IMG/VR virus record: IMGVR_UViG_3300042691_007497 | Span: 1-21,369 of that record | Direction: 5' to 3' (one strand) | Origin: a virus | Length of the DNA stretch: 21,369 nt | Part shown: piece by piece, positions 15,233 through 21,369 of the stretch | Layout of the letters: the number at the start of each line of letters is the position of its first letter | Numbering within the stretch: the stretch's first letter is position 1 | Notes under the pieces: generated by a model | The model's input: only the letters and a program-made list of their open reading frames with translations | Database searches by the model: none | Told to the model about the DNA's origin: nothing | Program-made: the position numbers and the translations under genes

Positions 15233-15237
15233 CTCCT
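15233..15237 (-). promoter_or_regulatory. Ribosome binding site that fixes the start at 15225
   Basis: AGGAG on the minus strand lies seven bases before ATG 15225 and four before ATG 15228. It overlaps the stop region of the previous gene, so translation is probably coupled. Confidence 0.7.
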
Positions 15238-15875
15238 CAAGTGAAGGTACGGGATTCACCCACGTAATCCTCAGCAAAGTAGTCAAACGCACAGTAATCC
15301 TGCATTTGCAGGATACCGCTATCCGAAGCTACCGGTTGTTCTATAATAGCAAGCCTAGCTGACAAAGCAACAACATCCGCCAGAATAGATGCTTCGGACA
15401 GGCCCTTAGTGAACGACTTTGCTGCACTATCAGCTAAAGTTGCCAGCTCGCTAACGGTTTTAGTGTAATCCCTGGTGGCCGTATCTGCTAGGGCAAGAAC
15501 CTCAGAAGGTGTTTTCCTTAATACAACTGCCGAAGTATCAGCTAGGGTAACGGACTCGGTGAGTCCTCGAGACCAGCGTAAAGCAAAGGCTTCAAGTACA
15601 GTTGTAGTGTCAGAAAGCACCTTGATAAAGCTGATATAGAACGGAATGGCAACATATCCAAGCTCTACATAATCTTCAGCAAAATAGTTCTGCCCGTCAT
15701 TTATAGAAACTGAATCAGAAGGGAAAAGAGTCTTGAAAAAATGCCCTAATACGGTCCTTATACGTATGTAAGGAGCCAAAATGGTTGCACTTATGGTGCT
15801 TGCTTTGACCGCAGGATTAGCAACTGCGGCCTTTACTCTAGCCCGAATACGGACAAGGGTAGGGTCTATCCTCAC
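15237..15875 (-). CDS. Tail protein with 18-residue tandem repeats
   Basis: This encodes a 212-residue protein that starts at GTG 15875 in a four-base overlap with the previous gene. A basic N-terminus (1-45) precedes NYFAEDYV at 63-70. Residues 105-176 are four uninterrupted 18-residue repeats with pattern xSExxxLADxxxxxxTKx; a weaker copy may sit at 87-104. A second DYFAEDYV lies at 198-205, close to the C-terminus. No signal, membrane or enzyme motif is visible. Its place between a BppU-N-like gene and the fibre genes suggests a tail appendage, with the repeats acting as a spacer of adjustable length. The family is not recognised. Confidence 0.62.
   Translation of the reverse strand: MRIDPTLVRIRARVKAAVANPAVKASTISATILAPYIRIRTVLGHFFKTLFPSDSVSINDGQNYFAEDYVELGYVAIPFYISFIKVLSDTTTVLEAFALRWSRGLTESVTLADTSAVVLRKTPSEVLALADTATRDYTKTVSELATLADSAAKSFTKGLSEASILADVVALSARLAIIEQPVASDSGILQMQDYCAFDYFAEDYVGESRTFT
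15348..15563 (-). repeat. Four tandem 54-bp (18-residue) repeats
   Basis: Residues 105-122 (LTESVTLADTSAVVLRKT), 123-140 (PSEVLALADTATRDYTKT), 141-158 (VSELATLADSAAKSFTKG) and 159-176 (LSEASILADVVALSARLA) align with no gaps. The conserved positions are Ser/Thr-Glu near the start and Leu-Ala-Asp at positions 7-9. The DNA copies have diverged, so this is an old protein-level repeat. Confidence 0.85.
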
Positions 15876-16222
15876 GCAAACTGATCTCGTATCCTGAACT
15901 TCAGGACATCATACACGGTTTGCCGCATACCGGAGGAAAAGACCACTTCGATCTCACCATCGTAATCACCCGGAGTCTGGTTAAGGTCTGAAGACCCCCA
16001 AACTACAAGAGCAATACCTTGAGTTGCGGTTGTTTCAGGGATAATCATAGCCCGGCTAAGCACCACGGTACCCGTAGCCAAGGATTTTAGGTGCAATGTG
16101 GCTGTAGCACCGCTCAGGTTGATAGCTGCACCCGTAGCATCGTCAGTCAGGGTAACCTGAATCTGAGGCCCGGTATCATTCTTAACCAAACGGATGCGGG
16201 TATCGGTTATGCGGGGGTCCAT
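15872..16222 (-). CDS. BppU N-terminal-like beta-sandwich protein
   Basis: This encodes a 116-residue all-beta protein. RIRLVKNDTGPQIQVTLTDD, then TGAAINLSGATATLHL and a GDYDGEIEVVF end, match the pattern of the N-terminal domain of baseplate upper protein (BppU_N). In siphophages that domain anchors receptor-binding proteins to the tail. Here it stands alone as its own gene. AGGAG lies six bases before the ATG, and the stop overlaps the next start (GTGA). It follows the adaptor genes and precedes the repeat protein and fibre genes, so an anchor for appendages is plausible. The family match is from memory. Confidence 0.68.
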   Translation of the reverse strand: MDPRITDTRIRLVKNDTGPQIQVTLTDDATGAAINLSGATATLHLKSLATGTVVLSRAMIIPETTATQGIALVVWGSSDLNQTPGDYDGEIEVVFSSGMRQTVYDVLKFRIRDQFA

Positions 16223-16231
16223 GGGTCACTC

Positions 16232-16903
16232 CTACGCAAACGGTGGGAACCGCACAGACATGGTACCCCGGAACACACCTAGATTGGCCTGAGCCCGAGC
16301 CTCACCCATAGTGAAGACGAACTGCTTGGCGTGGTAAGTAGCCAACTCGCGGTCAGCCCACTCAGTCTTTGGCATCACCAGAAGGTTCTGAAGGGCCGAA
16401 TGAAGAATTGGCAACTCATATTCATTAAACACAGACTCATCCATCTCAAGCGCACTGCGAGATGGTTTGAGGGCATAGATCATGCGGAGGCTGTAGGTTA
16501 CAGCCGCATCAGGCGCAGGTAATACTACATACCGATAGGTATCCACCTGGGCAAGCGACCGAGGTTCAGTCCCATTCTCAGCAATAGTTGTGCTGGTGGT
16601 CGAGAGAATCGGCCATTTGGGGTAGAGCTTGGTGGCGTTATCTAGGGTCAGAATCTCAAGCGGGGTGTCGTTCAGGGTGGCAGATAGGACTGCCTGCACC
16701 TGCGTATCATCCGGCTTGTTGAAGGAATACTGATAAACACCCGGGGTCAAGCTAAACGCGGGCTGTTCGTAGCGCCACACCAGGGCACGCTCACATACGC
16801 GAATAGCCGCATCACGAATATACTGCACCACCAAAGGGTAGGGGCATCCTGGGACGCTTGCGCTGACCTTAGCAGACAGCGTGGAGAAAGGGCGAGTGGC
16901 CAT
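16232..16903 (-). CDS. Head-tail adaptor / neck protein candidate
   Basis: This encodes a 223-residue protein that starts at ATG 16903, one base overlapping the previous stop. The N-terminus (SVPGCPYPLVVQYIRDAAIR, then CERALVWRYEQP) is, from memory, typical of a podovirus neck family. Residues 45-140 look beta-rich. Residues 150-200 are helical and contain ELPILHSALQNLLVMP. Together with the 212-residue gene upstream it sits where T7 has gp11 and P22 has gp4-like adaptors, joining portal to tube. No enzymatic motif is present. Which of the two contacts the portal cannot be told. Confidence 0.62.
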   Translation of the reverse strand: MATRPFSTLSAKVSASVPGCPYPLVVQYIRDAAIRVCERALVWRYEQPAFSLTPGVYQYSFNKPDDTQVQAVLSATLNDTPLEILTLDNATKLYPKWPILSTTSTTIAENGTEPRSLAQVDTYRYVVLPAPDAAVTYSLRMIYALKPSRSALEMDESVFNEYELPILHSALQNLLVMPKTEWADRELATYHAKQFVFTMGEARAQANLGVFRGTMSVRFPPFA

Positions 16904-17541
16904 CAGCGATTACCCCCGGCAGGCGGGCGTTCATTATCAAGGATAGCTTGTTGCTGGAGGTCAACCCCCAAAGCCTGCGTAAAGGAATCCAAAAACAACT
17001 TGGCGCGGTTGGAGTTCACATGCTCATCATCAATCGAGGAAGCAAGGAACACAACGCCATCAACGACCACACCGAGGTAAGTGTCCTTCAGATACAGGAT
17101 GGTATCGTTAAGAGAATATGTTGTAGGTTCAACCACGTACTCCACGGTGGCCGTCAGACTAGCAATAGGCCGAGGGTAAAGGAAGAACTTGGTAGCGTTC
17201 CTCGGGTGGCGAATAAAATTGAACGGTATTCCCGCCGGGTCAGACACCCATTGCGGATAAGCTCGCTCAAGGACCTCTCGCTCAACCTCATTCACCGAGT
17301 TGTAGTTATCTATATAGAAAATCTGAACAAGCCGGTGAGCATCCGATGGTAGGTCCTGAATGACCGTATTACCAGTGAGCGGAACACTTGTAATATTCGT
17401 AAACAAAGTCGGACGAAACACCGCCATCCGCTTTAGCGTCTGGTTCACATACCCAACAAGGTCTGCGTCGCTATAGCGATACGGTGATTGTGTATCCTGA
17501 AGGAGCTTGCGCGCCTCCACGATTACGTCCGAAGGTGTCAC
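16903..17541 (-). CDS. Head-tail connector/adaptor (DUF6682-like)
   Basis: This is a 212-residue protein. The N-terminal 45 residues (TPSDVIVEARKLLQDTQSPY, then RYSDADLVGYVNQTLKRM) form the helical start typical of phage adaptor proteins that bind the portal ring. A beta middle (60-150) carries LPSDAHRLVQIFYIDNY, and a helical C-terminus (150-200) has VDGVVFLASSIDDEHVN. This pattern is common in short-tailed marine phages and is usually named DUF6682 or adaptor. It overlaps the previous gene by four bases and the next by one. The fold is likely, the name less certain. Confidence 0.72.
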   Translation of the reverse strand: MTPSDVIVEARKLLQDTQSPYRYSDADLVGYVNQTLKRMAVFRPTLFTNITSVPLTGNTVIQDLPSDAHRLVQIFYIDNYNSVNEVEREVLERAYPQWVSDPAGIPFNFIRHPRNATKFFLYPRPIASLTATVEYVVEPTTYSLNDTILYLKDTYLGVVVDGVVFLASSIDDEHVNSNRAKLFLDSFTQALGVDLQQQAILDNERPPAGGNR

Positions 17542-17807
17542 GTTGGCAGACCCCTAGAAGCCTCAGCATTGAGAGCTTCATTAGTATAACCCGGTTCTTC
17601 TGAGATGTCAGCCGTAAATAAGTTCACAGGTTCGGCTTTCTTGCGAGTGCGTTTAGCGGCCACAGCTTCAATCGCCGCAACCGGGATGAACCGCTCGGGA
17701 TAAGCCTCCTCCTCAGTCACCTCATACAGAATCGGGTTCTGAGCCAGGATGGGGTCCCACTCAAAAATCCACCCGTCCTTACGGCTTTTAAGGTATCGGA
17801 TAGTCAT
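17538..17807 (-). CDS. Hypothetical protein, 89 residues
   Basis: The start at ATG 17807 overlaps the stop of the previous mini-gene by four bases (ATGA). The N-terminal half (RYLKSRKDGWIFEWDPILAQ, then LYEVTEEEAYPERF) looks like a small beta/alpha domain. The C-terminal half has a basic patch AAKRTRKKAEP and then an acidic, disordered tail. The position just before the adaptor recalls small head-completion proteins, which often precede adaptors. No family is recognised. Confidence 0.55.
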   Translation of the reverse strand: MTIRYLKSRKDGWIFEWDPILAQNPILYEVTEEEAYPERFIPVAAIEAVAAKRTRKKAEPVNLFTADISEEPGYTNEALNAEASRGLPT

Positions 17808-17980
17808 TTCTTAAAACCCTTCAGTGTCTGTGCCAGACGCGCACGTTGCCCCATCTTGCCAGGCTTTTTAGCCGCAGCAGCCAGGGTTTTAGCTGGGATC
17901 GTCTCACCCTTTTTAACACCCAAAGAAGCCCGCAACGCACCGGGTTTCTTGATTGCGCCAGCAATCCAATTCTTAGCCAT
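17804..17980 (-). CDS. 58-residue basic mini-protein
   Basis: This short gene directly follows the DUF5872-like stop. The product (MAKNWIAGAIKKPGALRASL, then GVKKGETIPAKTLAAAAKKP and a QRARLAQTLKGFKK end) is very basic and mostly helical, with no acidic cluster or Cys. From memory, near-identical minis (WIAGAIKKPGAL) occur in many marine and freshwater phage genomes beside capsid genes. It has no known function; binding DNA or filling the capsid interior would suit the charge. The four-base overlap with the next gene implies coupled translation. Confidence 0.75.
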   Translation of the reverse strand: MAKNWIAGAIKKPGALRASLGVKKGETIPAKTLAAAAKKPGKMGQRARLAQTLKGFKK

Positions 17981-18208
17981 CTACTTCTTCCTTCCAGAAG
18001 GGGTAACGGGCCATGACTGCCGGGCAGGGCCTGTCTTACGTGCAGCCATAGTCTGCTTCTGCGAGGAAGTCATCTTAGCGGCTGCGGCCTTTGGCCTACA
18101 AGCAGGATACCCACGGGTATCCTTGGCACCGGATCGCCCACAAGGCTTCCCGGTTTTCACATCAACCCACTTCTCACCAAACCACTTGCCAAGGCCACCC
18201 TTAGCCAC
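17981..18208 (-). CDS. 75-residue basic protein, DUF5872-like
   Basis: I start it at GTG 18208, so that GTGGCTAA contains the stop of the previous gene; the longer frame from 18280 would lie fully over that gene. The product starts MAKGGLGKWFGEKWVDVKTG, continues KPCGRSGAKDTRGYPACRP, and ends SWPVTPSGRKK. The CGRS-x-Y-P-x-C pattern with two Cys is, from memory, the hallmark of DUF5872, found in phages and algal viruses. It is strongly basic, with no membrane segment. Its function is unknown and probably virion or DNA-associated. Confidence 0.72.
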   Translation of the reverse strand: MAKGGLGKWFGEKWVDVKTGKPCGRSGAKDTRGYPACRPKAAAAKMTSSQKQTMAARKTGPARQSWPVTPSGRKK

Positions 18209-18374
18209 GCTTAGATACCCGGTTGTCCGAGCCTCCCCACGTTCCGCCGCGCTTCTTATACTCCTTGGCAGCCCACGCATTAGCGTAGGCGCTTGGGTAC
18301 ACCTTGAACTTGGCCTTAGCCTCAGCCTTCACGCGAGACCAAAGGGAGGGGTTCTTGGGGATCGACGCGGCCAT
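18201..18374 (-). CDS. 57-residue mini-protein with YPSAYANAW motif
   Basis: This short gene starts at ATG 18374, overlapping the previous stop by one base (TGATG), and ends TAA at 18201, inside the next gene. The protein begins MAASIPKNPSLWSRVKAEAK and carries FKVYPSAYANAWAAKEYKKR, then GGTW. The YPSAYANAW helix is, from memory, a recurring signature of tiny proteins in phages and large eukaryotic viruses, often beside DUF5872. It is basic and partly helical. No biochemical role is known to me. The conserved neighbour pair suggests the two proteins act together. Confidence 0.78.
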   Translation of the reverse strand: MAASIPKNPSLWSRVKAEAKAKFKVYPSAYANAWAAKEYKKRGGTWGGSDNRVSKRG

Positions 18375-18628
18375 CAGCAGTTCCAGGCCCGCAGGCTTTT
18401 ATTGATGCGGCTGTTGGGATCGTTGGCCGTTTTGGCGCTGGTCAGCTTCTTCTTCATGCCGGTCATTCTTGCACAGAATGATTTTTTGCGCGGGCCACCT
18501 TCAGGCTGAGGTGCCTTCAACCCAGGCTTACCAGGGTTAGCGCGGTTATAGGATGCTCGCCCCTTAGCGTTCAGACCGCCCTCTGGGTTCTTCCCTTCCT
18601 TACGCTGCCATGCAGGGGTCTTGGCCAT
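18374..18628 (-). CDS. 84-residue basic protein, DUF6321-like
   Basis: The start at ATG 18628 overlaps the previous stop by one base (TAATG). The sequence is AWQRKEGKNPEGGLNAKGRA, then SYNRANPGKPGLKAPQ and SFCARMTGMKKKLTSAKTAN, ending DPNSRINKSLRAWNC. From memory, this is the complete DUF6321 pattern (GGLNxKGRxSY ... SFCARMxGMKKKLT ... NDPNSRINKSLRxW). It is rich in Lys and Arg and probably wraps nucleic acid or the capsid inner wall. It is the first of four overlapping minis. Function is unknown; the family is widespread in aquatic phages. Confidence 0.8.
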   Translation of the reverse strand: MAKTPAWQRKEGKNPEGGLNAKGRASYNRANPGKPGLKAPQPEGGPRKKSFCARMTGMKKKLTSAKTANDPNSRINKSLRAWNC

Positions 18629-19473
18629 TAGGCGTTTACTCCTTTGATAACAACGAAGTTAAGCACGGGGGTATCGGAGGGCGTAGCCGAATTACTGAAG
18701 TTGGAGACCGTGATCTTACACGACCCAGCGGAAACAGCAGTAACCGTCACGCCATAACTTGCACCGGTCAGACCAGAAGCAAAGCAGACATGAACCACAT
18801 CGGTCGCATCAATGAAGCTATTGGTCAGAGTGAACTCATTGGAGGCGTGCCCAGAGAGCGCCGTAGATGCGAACAGCGTGATCTGACCGCTCAGTTTATT
18901 GAGCGTGACACCTGTGGTGCGGCTTGTTGCCTGCGTAACCGTGCCGCCGGTACCCGAACCACCATAACCAAAGGGGCTTGTAGCGACAATCTCGCCGGTG
19001 CCGTTTGGCGAGAGAGTCAGGTTCTGGTTTGTAATAGTGGTAGAAATCACACCACCATTTATACCAACGCCGTCAGCGACAATCTTACCGGTCCCCTTGG
19101 GAACCAGGGTGATACTGATATTGGTATCTGTGCCGTCGGCGGTAAACGTGGCGCCCGTAAGATCAATATGTGCTGCCGCAGCAGTAGTGCTGAAAGTAGC
19201 TGCGTTTAATGTTGTAAACGTAGCAGTCGGGATAACAACTGCACCCGTACCATTGGGCGTTATGTTGATATCACCATTGGTATTCGTAGATGAGATAGTA
19301 TTACCGTCAAACTTCAGGTTATCAACGGACGCTGAACCGGTTCCTACAGACAAAGCAGTAGCAACCCCAGTGCCGCTATACACCACTTTCTCAGATGCCG
19401 CTGGACCCCCATCAACATGAAGGAGCTGGCTGTAAGTATCCTTGATCTTACTACCAGTCAGGTTTGTGGGCAT
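18628..19473 (-). CDS. Beta-repeat virion protein with PxGTG motifs (head fibre or tail fibre)
   Basis: I take ATG 19473 (281 residues), because AGGAG lies seven bases upstream; an in-frame GTG at 19476 would have only four. PNGTG, PKGTG and PNGTG at 73-77, 125-129 and 156-160 mark beta repeats with strand partners (for example GDINITPNGTGAVVI). The last 90 residues (GQITLFASTALSG, then FTLTNSFIDATDVVHVC and VLNFVVIKGVN) form a beta-sandwich typical, from memory, of the tip of phage fibre and decoration proteins. It follows capsid genes after a terminator-like hairpin, so a head fibre is as likely as a tail fibre. Confidence 0.6.
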   Translation of the reverse strand: MPTNLTGSKIKDTYSQLLHVDGGPAASEKVVYSGTGVATALSVGTGSASVDNLKFDGNTISSTNTNGDINITPNGTGAVVIPTATFTTLNAATFSTTAAAAHIDLTGATFTADGTDTNISITLVPKGTGKIVADGVGINGGVISTTITNQNLTLSPNGTGEIVATSPFGYGGSGTGGTVTQATSRTTGVTLNKLSGQITLFASTALSGHASNEFTLTNSFIDATDVVHVCFASGLTGASYGVTVTAVSAGSCKITVSNFSNSATPSDTPVLNFVVIKGVNA

Positions 19474-19480
19474 CACGTAG

Positions 19481-19485
19481 CTCCT
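19481..19485 (-). promoter_or_regulatory. Ribosome binding site that fixes the start at 19473
   Basis: AGGAG on the minus strand is seven bases before ATG 19473 and four before GTG 19476. It lies downstream of the hairpin at 19499-19520. Confidence 0.7.
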
Positions 19486-19498
19486 GAGTAAAAAGGAG

Positions 19499-19520
19499 AA
19501 TAGGGGCCTAAGCCCCTATT
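19499..19520 (-). terminator. Terminator-like hairpin after the second capsid-accessory gene
   Basis: A perfect nine-base stem (arms aataggggc and gcccctatt on the plus strand) with a four-base loop lies two bases after the TAA at 19523. On the minus strand it is followed by CTCCTTTTT, an interrupted T-run. It may act as a partial Rho-independent terminator that lowers expression of the genes after it, or protect the mRNA end. Confidence 0.65.
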
Positions 19521-19522
19521 CA

Positions 19523-20038
19523 TTAAGACACGGTTGCGCTGAACGGCGTAGCTTCAGAACCGGTAGCGATAACAGTGCCAGTGACGCTGAAATAACCAGC
19601 AGCCACATCAACAATGTTGATACGCTCACCAATCTTCACCGAGCCGGTCGTGGTGCGGTTCAATGTAATCGTATCGCTCGCAGCCACGGTCCCAAACGTC
19701 GTGGCAGTGCCATCGGCGTTATCAACCACGGTCAACGACCCAGACAACACATCGGTCGCATTGGCCACCTTGATCACATGGCTGTTGCTGGTAGCAAGAG
19801 CCTTGGTCACAAAGGTGTACACGTTACCCGTACCGGTTGCCGCAGGAAGCGTCACAGTGGAGCCCGCAGCGGCATCCAAAGCGATAATCTTCCCGGCATG
19901 GGAAGCAGCGGTCACAGTCAAAGTTGATCCGGCGGAAACCGGAACAGCAATGCTGGTAACCGTACCAACCACGAGGCTATCAACCTTCGCTTCAATAGCG
20001 CGTAGGTTAGACTGCGTAATACCCGTATAGAGAGCCAT
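19523..20038 (-). CDS. Beta-rich virion protein, capsid decoration candidate
   Basis: This encodes a 171-residue protein. ATG 20038 has AGGAG seven bases upstream. Residues 1-22 are helical (ITQSNLRAIEAKVDSL). Residues 26-110 are a beta domain with GKIIALDAAAGSTVTLPAAT, then GTGNVYTFVT, a pattern found in phage decoration and fibre domains. Residues 125-171 continue in beta. There are no Cys, membrane segment or enzyme motif. Hairpins lie on both sides of the gene, as if its transcript were processed or its level set separately. It may decorate or stabilise the head. Confidence 0.6.
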   Translation of the reverse strand: MALYTGITQSNLRAIEAKVDSLVVGTVTSIAVPVSAGSTLTVTAASHAGKIIALDAAAGSTVTLPAATGTGNVYTFVTKALATSNSHVIKVANATDVLSGSLTVVDNADGTATTFGTVAASDTITLNRTTTGSVKIGERINIVDVAAGYFSVTGTVIATGSEATPFSATVS

Positions 20039-20056
20039 GATCTATCTCCTGTTGGA

Positions 20057-20078
20057 GATGGGGGCCGAAGCCCCCACC
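20057..20078 (-). promoter_or_regulatory. GC-rich hairpin with TTCG loop between two capsid-accessory genes
   Basis: On the minus strand the stem is TGGGGGC, TTCG, GCCCCCA, extended by a G-T wobble and a G-C to nine pairs. The loop with its C-G closing pair is an exceptionally stable UUCG tetraloop in RNA. It is three bases after the TAA at 20082. No T-run follows, so it is more likely an mRNA stability or processing element, or a weak attenuator, than a full terminator. Confidence 0.6.
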
Positions 20079-20081
20079 GGG

Positions 20082-20558
20082 TTATGCGCTTGGGATGCTA
20101 CCCTGATCGGCGCCCATGTCGATCACAGCAAGCTGAATCTTCACACGGGCCGTGTCAACGTTGCTGCTGTTCATGGTCAGCAGCACGTTGGTAGCAGCCG
20201 TAGCAAGATAAGCCGCAGTATCGGCATAACCGCCAACAGTACCAACCGTACCATTCAGATCGAAACCGTCGATCCAGAAGTCGGTGGTGCCGCCGCCGAT
20301 ACCAACGTCAATGTTGGCAGCAGCGCCCTCAGCCTTCACAAGCACCGCAGAGCCGTTCAGAACGAACGTACCCTTTGGCAGCGTGCAAAGGACCAGGGTA
20401 TCGGTAGAGGCCAGGGCAGCCACACCCGCCGCCGAACGCGCAGCCGCAATCTTAGCAAAGTCGAGATCAATCTCAACTACCGTGAAGCGGTTGGTGTAGG
20501 TGGACGGGTAGGCTGTGGAGCCCTTATTAAAGCCGTAGGAGTCAGTAAATGCGGTCAT
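20082..20558 (-). CDS. Virion protein encoded directly after the major capsid gene
   Basis: This encodes a 158-residue protein that starts at ATG 20558; AAGGAG seven bases upstream overlaps the TAA of the capsid gene. The N-terminus (FTDSYGFNKGSTAYPSTYTN) and a central segment with FAKIAAARSAAGVAAL and DTLVLCTLPKGTFV look like a beta-rich fold of the head-accessory type. The C-terminus has NVLLTMNSSNVDTARVKIQL. Its place right after the capsid gene suggests a decoration or vertex protein. The family is not recognised by name. Confidence 0.62.
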   Translation of the reverse strand: MTAFTDSYGFNKGSTAYPSTYTNRFTVVEIDLDFAKIAAARSAAGVAALASTDTLVLCTLPKGTFVLNGSAVLVKAEGAAANIDVGIGGGTTDFWIDGFDLNGTVGTVGGYADTAAYLATAATNVLLTMNSSNVDTARVKIQLAVIDMGADQGSIPSA

Positions 20559-20569
20559 GTCGGTGCTCC

Positions 20570-21369
20570 TTAGGCGAAGGTCACAACGGCCTGGGACAAG
20601 GCTTCAGGCTTCACAACCTTATAGCCATAGACCTGGAGGCCACGGATGATGTTACCGAAGGTCGTTTCGGAGCGGATCGTTTCCATCTCAGTCATCTGAG
20701 AAGCAAACGTCAGACCCATCTTCGTACCAGCGATGATGTTGTACTTCCCGCCAGTATCAACCTTCAGGTTGTGGCTGACATACAGCGTGAAGCGATCCAC
20801 CATACCAAGGCGACCATTGCGGATCACGGAAACACCGTCACCAACGAGAGAAGCATCCTTCAGCTCGGACTTCTTGATCAGACCGGCCATGCGGGCCGGA
20901 ATTACCAGGAAGCGACCAGCTTCAGGGCAGTTAGCTTCATCAAGCACGGTGCCCATATCCACAATCAGATCGAGCACGGAAGCAGTGCCACCAGCGCCAT
21001 CCTTAGACACAGACAGCGGAGAAGCGGTCGTGCCGAGGTTGAACGCGGAAGACACCGCACCAGCGGTGGCGCCCTTGTTACCAGACGCAATATCCGGCAG
21101 CATGTCGGTCAGAACGCGCTGGTCGATCTTGATCTTCATCTGTTCAGAAGCATCCTTGGACCACAGGTCCATCAGCTTCACATCAGACTGAACGCGATCA
21201 ATATCATCCTCAACGCAAGCGAAGTATTCGCCCTTGTCGATAACCAACTGGAGCTTCGGCTTGTCGGGGTTTTCCACGACAAGGTTTTGCCCCTTGACGT
21301 AATCGCGGATCGTGATGTTCGGGGTCGTACGGATATTCACCGTATCACCCTGATTACGAATCTCGCCTT
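20570..21369 (-). CDS. Major capsid protein, HK97-fold, N-terminus beyond the window
   Basis: The frame is open from the right edge for 266 codons. An in-frame GTG at 21340 is internal, because GEIRNQGDTV precedes it without a stop. GDTVNIRTTPNITIRDYVKG near the edge is, from memory, a common segment of phage major capsid proteins, followed by a helical spine (about residues 60-90, VKLMDLWSKDASEQMKIKI). Later come RFLVIPARMAGLIK, the GMVDRFTLYVSHNL turn and a C-terminus with FGNIIRGLQVYGYKVVKPEA. It should be the main shell subunit, with scaffold, portal and terminase genes probably beyond the right edge. Confidence 0.85.
   Translation of the reverse strand, partial: GEIRNQGDTVNIRTTPNITIRDYVKGQNLVVENPDKPKLQLVIDKGEYFACVEDDIDRVQSDVKLMDLWSKDASEQMKIKIDQRVLTDMLPDIASGNKGATAGAVSSAFNLGTTASPLSVSKDGAGGTASVLDLIVDMGTVLDEANCPEAGRFLVIPARMAGLIKKSELKDASLVGDGVSVIRNGRLGMVDRFTLYVSHNLKVDTGGKYNIIAGTKMGLTFASQMTEMETIRSETTFGNIIRGLQVYGYKVVKPEALSQAVVTFA

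Noticed and set aside
17856-18509. 217-codon plus-strand frame opposite the mini-gene cluster
   Set aside because: It is antisense to four minus-strand genes with recognisable families and overlapping starts. Its product has no family pattern.
21338-21340. GTG 21340 as the start of the capsid gene
   Set aside because: The frame continues upstream to the edge with GEIRNQGDTV, part of the recognisable capsid segment, so the start lies outside the window.
1-21369. Prophage markers such as integrase, repressor or attachment sites
   Set aside because: None is seen. Only virion and lysis genes are present, so lifestyle cannot be judged from this window.

Overview
The window is one contiguous late-gene block of a tailed double-stranded DNA phage (Caudoviricetes, podovirus-like), or of an uncultured phage contig. 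Every supported gene reads on the minus strand, so transcription runs from high to low coordinates. I count 31 protein genes, two of them cut by the window edges. Genes are separated by 0 to 25 bases or overlap by 1 to 8 (TAATG, TGATG and ATGA junctions); the only larger gap is about 50 bases and holds a hairpin. No stretch above 300 bases lacks a gene. I found no tRNA, rRNA, integrase, insertion sequence, CRISPR array or plus-strand gene. Several small gene families and the gene order resemble, from memory, uncultured marine or freshwater phages of Gram-negative bacteria. The host cannot be named from this sequence.

Reading in transcription order, the block opens with the C-terminal two thirds or so of an HK97-fold major capsid protein (20570-21369). 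Three beta-rich virion proteins follow (20082-20558, 19523-20038, 18628-19473). The middle one, 19523-20038, has a GC-rich hairpin just before it and another just after it, which suggests level control of this gene. Next come four overlapping genes for tiny basic proteins (17804-18628), an 89-residue unknown, and two head-to-tail adaptor candidates (16903-17541, 16232-16903).

The tail-appendage section follows. It has a BppU-N-like beta-sandwich (15872-16222), a protein with perfect 18-residue tandem repeats (15237-15875), a distal tail-type protein (14767-15225), and a 724-residue fibre ending in a polyglycine-type tip (12582-14756). Four small genes follow the fibre, including a cupin. Then comes a lysis cassette: a 55-residue membrane protein, a membrane-anchored 154-residue protein, a GTA-type 3TM holin, and a GH108 endolysin (9865-11537).

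The last section is the tube and DNA-ejection machinery. It contains a probable nozzle (7281-9707), two small virion proteins, a GNAT-like protein and a Gly/Ala-rich membrane-active protein. It ends with a 616-residue coiled-coil and Pro-rich protein and a giant protein of at least 846 residues that runs off the left edge. This set parallels T7 gp13, gp14, gp15 and gp16 by position and composition, but not by visible sequence similarity. The most striking unexplained feature is in the giant protein: five Q-x-[ED]-L-F pentapeptides in a disordered Pro/Ala/Gly linker, matching the core of the bacterial sliding-clamp-binding motif.
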